From: Aliarcobacter vitoriensis
Lineage (GTDB): Bacteria > Campylobacterota > Campylobacteria > Campylobacterales > Arcobacteraceae
DNA length: 64,000 bases
NCBI RefSeq assembly: GCF_003316695.1
Contig: NZ_PDKB01000002.1
Location: forward strand, 122,637-186,636
Direction: 5' to 3'
Shown piece by piece: positions 16,911 to 26,024 of the stretch. Below the pieces are notes generated by a model. The model did not search any database, was not told the origin of the DNA, and saw only the letters and a program-made list of their open reading frames with translations. Numbering within the stretch: position 1 is the stretch's first letter; each line of letters starts with the position of its first letter. Position numbers and translations under genes: made by a program.

Positions 16911-18878
16911 ATGAAACAAAAATTATGTTATTCAATAATACTTTGTGGGTCTTTGTTTGCAAATGAAACTACAACTTTAAACACTGTGAGTGTAGTTGAA
17001 AAGTCAAATTCAAAGCTTATAAAAGATATTAGCAATGAAGAGTTAAAAAGTGCAGATTTATCAGAAGCTTTGATGAAAAGTTCTCCAAATATTTCAATTG
17101 TAAGAAGAAATGGTATAGCAAATGATATTATTTTAAGAGGTCAAAAAAAAGATAATATCAATATTTTAATAGATGGTGCAAAAATATATGGAGCATGTCC
17201 AAATAGAATGGATCCTCCAACTTCTCATATTGTTACAAACAATATAGATAGTGTAAAAATAATTGAAGGTCCTTATGATGTTGAAAATTTTGGAACTTTG
17301 AGTGGATTAGTGCAAGTTAAAACTATTGAACCAAAAGAGGGAATAAATGGTGAAATAAATCTAAATGCTGGAAGTTTTGGGTACAAAAAAGCAAGTGCAA
17401 CTGTTAGTGGTGGTAATGATTTTGTAAAAGCTTTGATTTCGGCTTCTATTGAAAAAAGTAAAGCATATAAAGATGGAAATGGTGATAATTTTTTAGAACA
17501 ACAGATAAAAAAAGGTGTACCAACGGCTAATCAATATAGAGATGGAGATATTGATGCTTTTGAGAAAAAAAGTGTTTTATCAAAACTTCAATTTAATCTA
17601 ACAGATAATCAAGATTTAAAACTATCATATACAGCAAATAGAAGTGATGGTATATTATATCCAGCAGGACCAATGGATGCAGATTATGACGATAGCGATA
17701 TTTATACTCTTGGATATACTATTAGAGATTTAGGGTTATTTTCAAAAGAGCTTAATTTAGATTATTACTACTCAAAAGTTGATCATCCTATGAGTGGACA
17801 ATTAAGAAATGGGACAGCAATGCCAACTTATATGACAAACCACTTAAAAACTTCAATTTGGGGAGCAACAGTTAAAAACTCTTTGGAAGTTGCAAATACT
17901 TTACTAACTTTTGGACTTGATACAAGTAAAAGAAATTGGGAAGGAGGAATGTACTCTACAAATAGGAACACTGGTGTAATTACTCCAAATCCAACTATGA
18001 ATAAAATGTATGATACAGATACTACAAATAAAGCAATTTTTGTAAAAGCTGAAAAATCATTTGGAAATTTAGATATAGAATCAGGACTTAGATATGATTA
18101 TACAGATATAGAAACTCAAAGACCAAACGTAGATGATAAAAAATTTGTAGCTTTAAATGGATATATTTTTGGTACATACAATATAAATGAACAAAACAAA
18201 ATCTTTGCAGGTATTGGAAAATCTTCAAGAGTTCCAGATGCTAGAGAACTATATCAGCAAACTGCATCTTCAAACCCAAATTTAGATCAAACAAAAAACT
18301 ATGAAATAGATTTTGGATATGAAGCAAATATTGGAAACTTAAATATAAAACCAAAGATTTTCTACTCAAAATTAAAAGATTATATTTACAATAGTAGCAA
18401 ATTTGAAAATATTGATGCAAAAATATATGGAGCAGATATTAGTGGATATTACTACTTTACAGATGATTTTTCATTTGATTTTGGTCTTGCTTACTTAAAA
18501 GGTAAAAAAGATGGAAATTATAGTGGAAATGATAAAGATTTAGCAGAAATTCCACCACTAAAAGCAAATTTAGCTTTAAACTACCAATACCAACAAGCAA
18601 AATTTAAAGCAGAAGTTATAGCAGTTGATAAATGGAGTAAATTTGATGAAAGTGCCAAAGAACAAGAGTTAGCTGGATATGCTGTTGTGAATTTAAAATA
18701 TTCTCAAGAGTTATTTAAAAATTTTGAATTAACTTTAGGAGTTGATAACTTGTTTGATAAAGTTTATAATTCAACAAATACTTACCAAGATATCACTTAT
18801 GTTCAAGTTGGACAAGATAGAATATTATTCAATGACCCTGGTCGATATGGATATGTAAATTTAAAATATAGTTTTTAA
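16911..18878 (+). CDS. OprC/NosA-like TonB-dependent copper receptor (first of two)
   Basis: The 655-aa outer-membrane receptor has a signal peptide (about 1-17), a plug (about 30-145) and a barrel ending in YVNLKYSF. The plug contains GACPNRMDPPTSH, the motif typical of OprC/NosA copper receptors. Cys96 and Met100 form the CxxxM half of the copper site known from OprC, and an HPM (His292-Met294) in the barrel matches the HxM half. It therefore probably imports copper across the outer membrane, perhaps for cuproenzymes such as nitrous-oxide reductase or cbb3 oxidase. A related receptor follows directly downstream. It starts after an AAAGGA site. Confidence 0.85.
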   Translation: MKQKLCYSIILCGSLFANETTTLNTVSVVEKSNSKLIKDISNEELKSADLSEALMKSSPNISIVRRNGIANDIILRGQKKDNINILIDGAKIYGACPNRMDPPTSHIVTNNIDSVKIIEGPYDVENFGTLSGLVQVKTIEPKEGINGEINLNAGSFGYKKASATVSGGNDFVKALISASIEKSKAYKDGNGDNFLEQQIKKGVPTANQYRDGDIDAFEKKSVLSKLQFNLTDNQDLKLSYTANRSDGILYPAGPMDADYDDSDIYTLGYTIRDLGLFSKELNLDYYYSKVDHPMSGQLRNGTAMPTYMTNHLKTSIWGATVKNSLEVANTLLTFGLDTSKRNWEGGMYSTNRNTGVITPNPTMNKMYDTDTTNKAIFVKAEKSFGNLDIESGLRYDYTDIETQRPNVDDKKFVALNGYIFGTYNINEQNKIFAGIGKSSRVPDARELYQQTASSNPNLDQTKNYEIDFGYEANIGNLNIKPKIFYSKLKDYIYNSSKFENIDAKIYGADISGYYYFTDDFSFDFGLAYLKGKKDGNYSGNDKDLAEIPPLKANLALNYQYQQAKFKAEVIAVDKWSKFDESAKEQELAGYAVVNLKYSQELFKNFELTLGVDNLFDKVYNSTNTYQDITYVQVGQDRILFNDPGRYGYVNLKYSF

Positions 18879-18997
18879 TAAGCTATATTTTAAATTATTA
18901 TATTAATTAATAGAAAATATAAAAATAAATAATAAATTAACAGAAAATTAACATCTCTTTTCTAAAATAAATCAAATTTTTAGTAAAGGAATTTATT

Positions 18998-21139
18998 GTG
19001 AAAAAAAAGAGAATAGTTTTATGTCTAGCTTTATGTACAAGTTTACTCTTATCAGAAGAGACAACTACTGACAAAAAAGGAACTACCGTTTTAGAAAAAA
19101 TAGAAGTTGTTTCTATTGTTGAATCTGACAATCCATTAAAAGTTATAACGGATCCTAAAAATCCAATTCAGCCAATTCCAGCTAGTGATGGAGCTGATTT
19201 TTTAAAAAACATTCCAGGTTTTTCTGTTAAAAGAAAAGGTGGAACAGATGGAGATCCAATATTTAGAGGAATGTCTGGTTCTAAACTTGGAATATTTTCT
19301 GATGGGCAAGAAGTATATGGAGGATGTGGAGGAAGAATGGATCCTCCTACTGCATATATTTTCCCTGAATCTTATGATAGTGTAGTTATTACAAAAGGTC
19401 CTCAAACTGTGTTAGCAGGTTCTGGTTTTTCAGCTGGTATAGTTCAATTTGAAAAAAAACCTAAATATTATTCTACACCTGATTATGATATATATTCTTC
19501 TTTTAAACAAGGAAGTTTTGGACGAAGTGACCAATTTATTGACATTAGTGGAGGAGGTCCTTTAGGATATGCTCAACTAATTGCAACTCGTTCTCATTCA
19601 AATAATTACAAAGATGGTAAAGGTAATATTGTAGATTCTGAATATACAAGATGGAATACAAGCCTTGCATTAGGATGGACACCAACAGATGATACTACAA
19701 TTGAGATTTCAGGTTCAAAAGGTGATGGAGAAGCGAAATATGCCGATAGAACAATGGATGCTTCAAAATTACTTAGAGAAAATATTTCTTTAAAAGTAAT
19801 AAAATATAATCTTGCAAAAAATATAAACAAAATTGAAATGCAAGTTTATAGAAACTATGTAGATCATATCATGGATAATTATTCATTAAGAGAAGCTCCT
19901 ATTAGTCCTATGACAAATAAAAAAGCATATTCTGGAATGAATCCAGATAGAACAACAATTGGTGGAAATATAAAAGTTACTACAGAAATACCATCTCTTT
20001 TATTAACAAATGTATCTGGTATAGATTTTAAAGAAGATGAACACACAGCAAGAAGTTCTATGGGACAAGCATCTTCTTCTTTAGCAAATAGCGGTATGAG
20101 TTCTGCATCAAGACAAACTGACTTTGATTTTTCTCAAATTGGATTTTTTAATGAATCTACACTTGATATAAATGAAGATAATAGAATCATTGCTGGACTT
20201 AGATTAGATAAACATGAAGCAATTGATAAAAGAACAAAATTTGGAATGTTGATTTATAACAACCCAAATTATAATCAAAAAGATAAAGAAAATCTTATAA
20301 GTGGATTTTTAAGATATGAAAAAGATATCCCAAATTATGGTTTAAAAACATATATTGGATTTGGGCATTCTGAAAGATTTCCTGATTATTGGGAAAGAAC
20401 AAAATATAACCTTGAAAGTATAAATAATTCAAATAAAGCAAATCCAAATGCAATAAATTCAATAGATATTCCAGAACCTGAAAAAACAAATCAAATTGAT
20501 ATTGGGGCTAGTTGGACAAATGGTGATTTAACAGCTTCAGCTTCTATGTTTTATAGTAAAGTTGATGACTATATTTTAAATAGATGGTTTGATAAAAATG
20601 GAAATACAATGACTGTTCCTTATATGATGGGGACAACATCATACACAACAGTATCTAATATAGATGCAACTATTTATGGAGGAGAATTAAGTGCAAGTTA
20701 TCAAATAACAAGCGATTACAAAATTATAGGATCATTAACACATGTTATTGGGAAAAATGATACAGATGATAAACCTTTAGCACAACAACCACCACTAGAA
20801 GCCAAACTATCTGCTATTTATGACAATGGAGAATATTCAGCTGGTATACTTGCAAGATTTATCTCAAAACAAGATAGATATGACATTGGAGCAGGAAGTA
20901 TAGTTATGAATGGAGTTGATAAAGGAGAAACTCCTGGTGCAGCAATTTTCTCTATAAATGGTGGGTATAAATATAATAAAAATGTTTCACTTTCTTTTGG
21001 AATAGACAATATTTTTGATACAGCCTATATGGAACATTTAAGTAATTCAGATATTTCAAGTGCTACAACTTTTATGGCTCAAGAAAGAATATATGAACCA
21101 GGTAGAAATATTTGGTTTGAACTAAAAACTAAGTTTTAA
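18998..21139 (+). CDS. OprC/NosA-like TonB-dependent copper receptor (second of two)
   Basis: The 713-aa receptor starts at a GTG (AAAGGA eight bases upstream) and has a signal peptide (about 1-19). Its plug carries GGCGGRMDPPTAY with Cys110 and Met114 (CxxxM), and HIM (His290-Met292) provides an HxM, again matching the OprC copper site. The barrel ends in WFELKTKF. It differs clearly from the upstream receptor outside these motifs, so this is not a recent duplication. The two may divide copper species or affinity ranges. A strong terminator follows the stop codon. Confidence 0.85.
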   Translation: MKKKRIVLCLALCTSLLLSEETTTDKKGTTVLEKIEVVSIVESDNPLKVITDPKNPIQPIPASDGADFLKNIPGFSVKRKGGTDGDPIFRGMSGSKLGIFSDGQEVYGGCGGRMDPPTAYIFPESYDSVVITKGPQTVLAGSGFSAGIVQFEKKPKYYSTPDYDIYSSFKQGSFGRSDQFIDISGGGPLGYAQLIATRSHSNNYKDGKGNIVDSEYTRWNTSLALGWTPTDDTTIEISGSKGDGEAKYADRTMDASKLLRENISLKVIKYNLAKNINKIEMQVYRNYVDHIMDNYSLREAPISPMTNKKAYSGMNPDRTTIGGNIKVTTEIPSLLLTNVSGIDFKEDEHTARSSMGQASSSLANSGMSSASRQTDFDFSQIGFFNESTLDINEDNRIIAGLRLDKHEAIDKRTKFGMLIYNNPNYNQKDKENLISGFLRYEKDIPNYGLKTYIGFGHSERFPDYWERTKYNLESINNSNKANPNAINSIDIPEPEKTNQIDIGASWTNGDLTASASMFYSKVDDYILNRWFDKNGNTMTVPYMMGTTSYTTVSNIDATIYGGELSASYQITSDYKIIGSLTHVIGKNDTDDKPLAQQPPLEAKLSAIYDNGEYSAGILARFISKQDRYDIGAGSIVMNGVDKGETPGAAIFSINGGYKYNKNVSLSFGIDNIFDTAYMEHLSNSDISSATTFMAQERIYEPGRNIWFELKTKF

Positions 21140-21145
21140 ATTAAA

Positions 21146-21183
21146 CTATCCAGTTAAAACTAATATTTTAGTTTTCTGGATAG
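21146..21183 (+). terminator. Intrinsic terminator after the second copper receptor
   Basis: An 8-bp outer stem (CTATCCAG / CTGGATAG) plus an 8-bp inner stem (AAAACTAA / TTAGTTTT) around a 4-nt loop, with a two-base bulge, followed by CTTTTT on the plus strand. It also lies downstream of the convergent kinase gene. Confidence 0.8.
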
Positions 21184-21216
21184 ATCTTTTTAGTTATTTA
21201 AATAATTTATCTATTT

Positions 21217-22077
21217 TTAATTTTTTATAATATTTTTTAAATTTAGTATGATGATATTTCCACTCTCTTTTGAGTTAATATTTATAGAGATTTTATACTT
21301 ATCACAAAACTCTTTTACAACTGTTAGCCCTATTCCATAACCCTTATTCAAAGAATTTTCTTGAAAATATCGCTCAAAAACCAACATAATATTTTCAGGC
21401 AAGATAGCAACACCATCATTATAAACAGATAGAATTTCTCCTTTTTGCTCTATTTTTATATATGGTTTTTCTTTAGAATTGTATTTTATAGCATTTGATA
21501 TCAAGTTATCTAACACTATTATAAAACCATAATAATCGCAATAAATAGTAGGATTTTCTATATGTATATCCAAAGTTATATTCTCAAGTTGTTCTTCAAA
21601 TTTTTCAAGAGAATTTTTAAGTGCATCTTCAAAATAGAACTCTTCTAAATCAACTTTTTCTAACTCTTTTTTTAACTCATATTCCATATTGTTATACAAT
21701 TTTATTAGATTTTCATTTGCTTGTTTTATTCGTTCAACTCTTTTTACATTTTTTTCATCTTTTAGATTTCTCAACAAATCTAAATTCAATTTTATAGTAG
21801 AAACAGGAATATTTAGTTCGTGAAGAGTATTTTTAATAGTTTGTTTAATCTTTTCTTCACTTTTAAAAATTGGCTCTAAAATCTCTTTGGATAATAGTAG
21901 AAAAAGTATAAGTTCAAATAATATAAAAAATAGATAAACCCATATATTTTGTGAAAATAACTCTATTTCAAGAATTAAAAAATAATACAAACCAAAAGTG
22001 ATAGCTTGTGATATAAAAAAAACTAAAGATATTGAAATAAAAAAATATATTTTTTTAAAGTTCAAATTTATAACCAA
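21217..22077 (-). CDS. Sensor histidine kinase with very short periplasmic loop
   Basis: The 286-aa kinase has two membrane helices (about 10-35 and 44-65) separated by fewer than about 12 residues, so it has no real periplasmic sensor domain. A HisKA-type helix contains NTLHELNIP with His86 as phosphoacceptor. The ATPase domain has LDNLISNAIKYN (N-box) and GYGIGLTVVKEF (G-box). Such intramembrane-sensing kinases detect signals within or near the membrane. It overlaps the response-regulator gene by 23 nt. It is convergent with the copper receptor genes, so a role in metal response is plausible but unproven. Confidence 0.88.
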   Translation of the reverse strand: MVINLNFKKIYFFISISLVFFISQAITFGLYYFLILEIELFSQNIWVYLFFILFELILFLLLSKEILEPIFKSEEKIKQTIKNTLHELNIPVSTIKLNLDLLRNLKDEKNVKRVERIKQANENLIKLYNNMEYELKKELEKVDLEEFYFEDALKNSLEKFEEQLENITLDIHIENPTIYCDYYGFIIVLDNLISNAIKYNSKEKPYIKIEQKGEILSVYNDGVAILPENIMLVFERYFQENSLNKGYGIGLTVVKEFCDKYKISININSKESGNIIILNLKNIIKN

Positions 22078-22717
22078 TAGATTTAATATTTTTTATACAA
22101 TCTTTACAATCAAGTATTTTTTTTATTTTTGCTACATATACTCGAATAGAACCTTCACTATAATGTTCTGAAACATTCCAAAGTCTTTGGATAATCATCT
22201 CTTTTGTTACAATTTTGCCTTTATTTTCTAAAAATATTAAAAGTAACTCAACTATTTTTTGTGGTATTTCTAAATCTAATTCATCTTTATAAACTCTTTT
22301 TTCTATGGGGTCAATTTGAATATTATTTTTTAGTTTTATAACTTTTAAATTTTTACTAAATCTATTTACAATAGCTCTTATTTTAAAAAGAAGTTCATCT
22401 AAATCAACTGGTTTTTTTATATAGTCATCACAACCATTTATATACGCATCTTTAATTACATCTTTATCTTTATAGGAACTTATAAATATTGTAGGTGTCA
22501 AATCTTGGCTATCTCTTAAATCTTTTAAAAGTTCTATTCCATTTTGTCCAGGAAGATTTATATCAAACAAATATAAATCATAATTTTTTTCATAGTTAAA
22601 ATCCAATGCTTCTTTTGCACTTCTTGCTAAATCAACAACATAATTCTGCTCTGTTAAGATATCTTCTAAAGTATTTGCAAAAAGTATATCATCTTCTAAT
22701 ACTAAAATATTAGGCAT
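22055..22717 (-). CDS. OmpR/PhoB-family response regulator
   Basis: The 220-aa regulator has a receiver domain (1-115) with the acidic pair EDD at 8-10, phospho-acceptor Asp52 in LFDINLPG and Lys in YIKKPVD. A winged-helix DNA-binding domain (about 125-218) with IVTKEMIIQRLWN and SIRVYVAKIKKIL follows. It should be phosphorylated by the overlapping kinase and bind direct repeats upstream of its targets. Candidates are its own operon and the neighbouring copper receptors. The gene overlaps the preceding unknown gene by 8 nt. Confidence 0.93.
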   Translation of the reverse strand: MPNILVLEDDILFANTLEDILTEQNYVVDLARSAKEALDFNYEKNYDLYLFDINLPGQNGIELLKDLRDSQDLTPTIFISSYKDKDVIKDAYINGCDDYIKKPVDLDELLFKIRAIVNRFSKNLKVIKLKNNIQIDPIEKRVYKDELDLEIPQKIVELLLIFLENKGKIVTKEMIIQRLWNVSEHYSEGSIRVYVAKIKKILDCKDCIKNIKSIGYKFEL

Positions 22718-23084
22718 TTTCTTTCTCTTTCTTTTTACCTTTTTGTCTAGTTAATTTTGAATATTTTTGTTTGATTTTTTTTCTTTCTTTGATTTCCATT
22801 TGAACATCTAAAGAGTCTGTACTTTTTATTCCTTCTCTTTTTTCAATTGGAATTTTACCTTTTAATTTAGGATTTAATTTAAAAAATTCTTCTACATCTA
22901 TGTCAAAAACTTCACCCTTGTTATGAAGTTCATCTTTCTTTGGATAACTTATAATATAACACTCGCTAAAATCATGCTCCACCCTTCCACCATAAGATAT
23001 TGTTCTTAAAATATTAAACTTTTTTATAACAAAAAGCATAACAAAAATAGAGATTATTATGATGTAAGTATCAGTTGTATTCAT
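22710..23084 (-). CDS. Unknown single-helix membrane protein, highly basic C-terminus (124 aa)
   Basis: I do not recognise this protein. It has one N-terminal membrane helix (about 5-24, TYIIIISIFVMLFVIKKF) and a cytoplasmic or periplasmic middle part. The last ~30 residues are nearly all Lys, Arg, Glu and Gln (KERKKIKQKYSKLTRQKGKKKEKENA region). It overlaps the genes on both sides by a few bases within the two-component operon, which suggests a coupled accessory function, for example signal input for the short kinase. Function unknown. Confidence 0.7.
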   Translation of the reverse strand: MNTTDTYIIIISIFVMLFVIKKFNILRTISYGGRVEHDFSECYIISYPKKDELHNKGEVFDIDVEEFFKLNPKLKGKIPIEKREGIKSTDSLDVQMEIKERKKIKQKYSKLTRQKGKKKEKENA

Positions 23085-23455
23085 TCCAACCCTTTACGCT
23101 TTTTTATATCATCAAATATCTGTTTATACTTAAAATTATCATCAAAAATTTTATCTTTATACTCAATAATAAAATCTAGTTTTTCTTGAGTAGTTTTATT
23201 TTGTGTTTCAACTCCAAATATTTTCATAAACATCCATAAAGGTACACCTTTTTTAGCTGAAATTTCATATTTTTCAAGTTCATTCCTAATACTTATATAA
23301 CAGTAGTTATCATACCATTTTCCATTTAACTCTATTTTCCACATAGAGCCATCTCCAAAAGTTGCTTTATAATCATCATCTTTTTCTAAAATAAAATTAA
23401 TAGTTGATAACTTTTCTTTTGCCAAATTTATCTCAATTTGATACTTTTTATACAT
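23081..23455 (-). CDS. Unknown soluble protein (124 aa), first gene of the two-component operon
   Basis: I do not recognise this protein. It is soluble with no signal or membrane segment. It has a strand-rich centre around ATFGDGSMWKIELNGKWYDN and a Lys/Asp-rich helical C-terminus. It overlaps the next gene by 4 nt and so is probably translated with it ahead of the response regulator and kinase. Its association with this operon is the only functional clue. Confidence 0.65.
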   Translation of the reverse strand: MYKKYQIEINLAKEKLSTINFILEKDDDYKATFGDGSMWKIELNGKWYDNYCYISIRNELEKYEISAKKGVPLWMFMKIFGVETQNKTTQEKLDFIIEYKDKIFDDNFKYKQIFDDIKKRKGLE

Positions 23456-23578
23456 AGTTTTATTGCTTTCTTAAAAAATATAATTTTACCTATAATTCTA
23501 ACAAAATATTGCTTATTAATATTAATTGATTTTTAGATATAATCCTCGCATTTTACAAATAATTTTAAGGAAACAGAT

Positions 23579-25339
23579 TTGGTAAAAAATATTTCTATAT
23601 CTTTACTTTTAATACTTTTAGGGTATGTAGTTGTTTTTTATGAAAACTTTACTGTTATTTTAAGTGGTATTGCCATTTTTATAATAGGTATGTTTTTTAT
23701 GCAAGATGGATTTAAACAACTTTCTGGTGGTATTTTAGAAAAACTTTTACAAAAGTTTACTAGCAATACTTTATATGCTATTTTAACTGGATTTTTATCA
23801 ACTTCAATAGTTCAAAGTTCAACTATCATATCTTTAGTTGTAATATCTTTTTTAAGTGCTGAATTACTAACTTTAGTTCAAGGTATAGGTATTATCTTTG
23901 GTTCTAATTTAGGTAGTACAACAACAGCTTGGATTGTTTCAAGTTTAGGAGTTGATGTTAAAATTTCTGCTTATGCTTTTCCTATGATTGTATTTGGAGT
24001 AATCTTAAGATTCTTTAAAACAAATGCATCAAAAGGTACTGGAAATGTGCTTTTAGGTTTAGGTTTTATCTTTTTAGGTATTGCATATATGAAAGATGGT
24101 TTCGATGTGATGAAAAACTCTATCGATTTAGCCTCTTATGCAATGGATGGATATTTAGGGATAGTAATATATATTTTAATAGGTATCGTTGTAACAGTTG
24201 TAATCCAATCAAGTGCAGCAACTTTAGCTATTGTTATTACAGCTTTAAACGCTGATAGCATAACTTATATAAATGCTTTAGCTTTAGCTATTGGAGCAAA
24301 TGTTGGTACAACTTTAACAGCTATATTAGCATCATTTACTTCAAATGAGAATGGGAAAAGAGTTGCATTAGTTCACTTTATTTTCAATATTGTGTCTGCT
24401 ATATTTATAACTATCTTTATATTTAACTTTAAAGATTTAGTAGATTTCTTAGCACCATATTTAGGGATAAGCGATAAAAACTACGGTATGAAACTAGCCC
24501 TATTCCACACTATTTTTAGTGCAATTGGAATTTTACTTTTAACTCCATTTATTCCATTGTTAGTAAAATTATCTGAAAAACTTATCAAGAAAAAAGTATC
24601 TTCAGCTTCAAAACCAAAATATCTTAATACATCAGCTATGCAAAACCCTGATGCTGCTTTAGTTTCTATTAGAAAAGAGATCATAAATCTATATGAAAAC
24701 TGCCAAAAAGCTATGCTTCATGCTCTAAGTTTTCATACAACAAATCTTACAAAAAGTAGTTTACAAGAACAAATTTCAAAAGATTTTACAATAATTGATA
24801 CAAATTTAGATGAGATTTATCAAACAAATTTAAAATCTCTTTATAGTGAAATTATTCAGTATTCTTCTTTTGCTCAAGAAAATATGTTTGAGTTTCAACA
24901 TACAGAAATTGGTGAATTAAAAAGAAGTGCTTCTTTGATAGTTGAAGTTTTAAAAGATACAAGAGATATTCAAAAAAATGTTAATTTTTATCTAAAAAGT
25001 AAAAATGAATATATAAAAGAAGAGTATAATATCCTAAGAAGAGAAATTGCTGAAATTTTAATCGATATCAATACATTATCAACTTTAGAAAATGATGCTG
25101 ATAAATTAACTCAACTTGAAGTTATAAAAAATGAATTAGCGCAAAATGACTTAGCAAGTAGTGAAGAAATAGATGCATTGATTAGAGAAGATAAGATAAA
25201 AGCAACAATGGCAACATCATATATGAATGATAGTGCAACAGGTTACTCTATACAGAAAAAACTTGTTGAAGTTGCAAATATTCTGTTTATGCACAATGAC
25301 TTATTAAAACAAATAGGAGAAACAAATGAAACTAAGTAA
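23579..25339 (+). CDS. Na/Pi cotransporter family protein (NptA/YjbB-like)
   Basis: The 586-aa protein starts at a TTG with TAAGGA seven bases upstream. It has about nine membrane helices and the two inverted QSS repeats of the family, IVQSSTIISLVV and VIQSSAATLAIV, each followed by a GxNxGTT motif (GSNLGSTTTA, GANVGTTLTA). The C-terminal ~220 residues form a PhoU-like helical domain. It probably moves phosphate with sodium across the inner membrane, with the PhoU-like part as regulator. The next gene overlaps its end by 14 nt. Confidence 0.9.
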   Translation: MVKNISISLLLILLGYVVVFYENFTVILSGIAIFIIGMFFMQDGFKQLSGGILEKLLQKFTSNTLYAILTGFLSTSIVQSSTIISLVVISFLSAELLTLVQGIGIIFGSNLGSTTTAWIVSSLGVDVKISAYAFPMIVFGVILRFFKTNASKGTGNVLLGLGFIFLGIAYMKDGFDVMKNSIDLASYAMDGYLGIVIYILIGIVVTVVIQSSAATLAIVITALNADSITYINALALAIGANVGTTLTAILASFTSNENGKRVALVHFIFNIVSAIFITIFIFNFKDLVDFLAPYLGISDKNYGMKLALFHTIFSAIGILLLTPFIPLLVKLSEKLIKKKVSSASKPKYLNTSAMQNPDAALVSIRKEIINLYENCQKAMLHALSFHTTNLTKSSLQEQISKDFTIIDTNLDEIYQTNLKSLYSEIIQYSSFAQENMFEFQHTEIGELKRSASLIVEVLKDTRDIQKNVNFYLKSKNEYIKEEYNILRREIAEILIDINTLSTLENDADKLTQLEVIKNELAQNDLASSEEIDALIREDKIKATMATSYMNDSATGYSIQKKLVEVANILFMHNDLLKQIGETNETK

Positions 25340-25559
25340 AATAGTAGAAAAAATCAAAAAATACCTAAAAAAAGATGATTTAAAAAAGTCTCAAGAAGAA
25401 AAAGTTTTAAAAATAATTGAAGATTTAAAAGAAAAAAGATCAAAGATCAAAGAAGAGATAAAATCTTTAGATATAAAAGAGATAAATAAAAAAGATGAGC
25501 TTGAAAAAAAACTTCAAGCTATTGCTAAACTTATCAAAAAAAGTGAAGCTCTTATTTGA
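25326..25559 (+). CDS. Small charged coiled-coil protein (77 aa)
   Basis: The 77-aa product is unrecognised. It is built almost entirely of Lys, Glu, Leu and Ile heptad-like repeats (KKSQEEKVLKIIEDLKEKR, KKDELEKKLQAIAKLIKK), predicting a single long coiled coil. It overlaps the Na/Pi transporter gene by 14 nt, with AGGAGA before its ATG. Translational coupling suggests it works with that transporter, perhaps binding its PhoU-like domain. It ends one base before the convergent trmL. Confidence 0.75.
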   Translation: MKLSKIVEKIKKYLKKDDLKKSQEEKVLKIIEDLKEKRSKIKEEIKSLDIKEINKKDELEKKLQAIAKLIKKSEALI

Positions 25560-26024
25560 TTATTTAAAGTTTGCGAAGTTTTGTCTTAAAGCTTCGTAAG
25601 CTATTATCGATACAGAATTAGCCATATTCAAACTTCTTGCATTATTTGTCATAGGTATAGTTATACAAGATTCTTGGCTTTTATTTAAAATACTTTGTGG
25701 CAATCCTGCATCTTCTCTTCCAAAATAAAAGTAATCCCCTACTTCAAATTTTTCTTCAAAATATACTTTTGTTGTTTTAGTTGTAGCAAAAAAATGTCTT
25801 AAAGAAAATGGGTTTTTATCCCAAAATTCTTCTATATTTTCATATTCATAAACTTCTAAATCAAACCAATAATCAAGCCCAGCTCGACGAACCTCTTTTT
25901 CAGTTATTTCACCAAAACCATAAGGTTTTATCAAATGAAGTTTACAATTTAGTGCAAAACACAACCTTCCAATAGTGCCTACATTTCCTGGAATTCTTGG
26001 TTCATGAAGTACGATATTAAACAT
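25560..26024 (-). CDS. trmL: tRNA (cytidine/uridine-2'-O)-methyltransferase TrmL
   Basis: The 154-aa SPOUT enzyme has the length and motifs of TrmL: LHEPRIPGNVGTIGR at the start, YFGREDAGLP (motif 2) and CITIPMTNNARSLNMANSV (motif 3) forming the knotted SAM-binding site. It methylates the wobble nucleotide 34 of tRNA-Leu isoacceptors in Escherichia coli. It starts at the last base of the purU gene (1-nt overlap). Confidence 0.93.
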   Translation of the reverse strand: MFNIVLHEPRIPGNVGTIGRLCFALNCKLHLIKPYGFGEITEKEVRRAGLDYWFDLEVYEYENIEEFWDKNPFSLRHFFATTKTTKVYFEEKFEVGDYFYFGREDAGLPQSILNKSQESCITIPMTNNARSLNMANSVSIIAYEALRQNFANFK

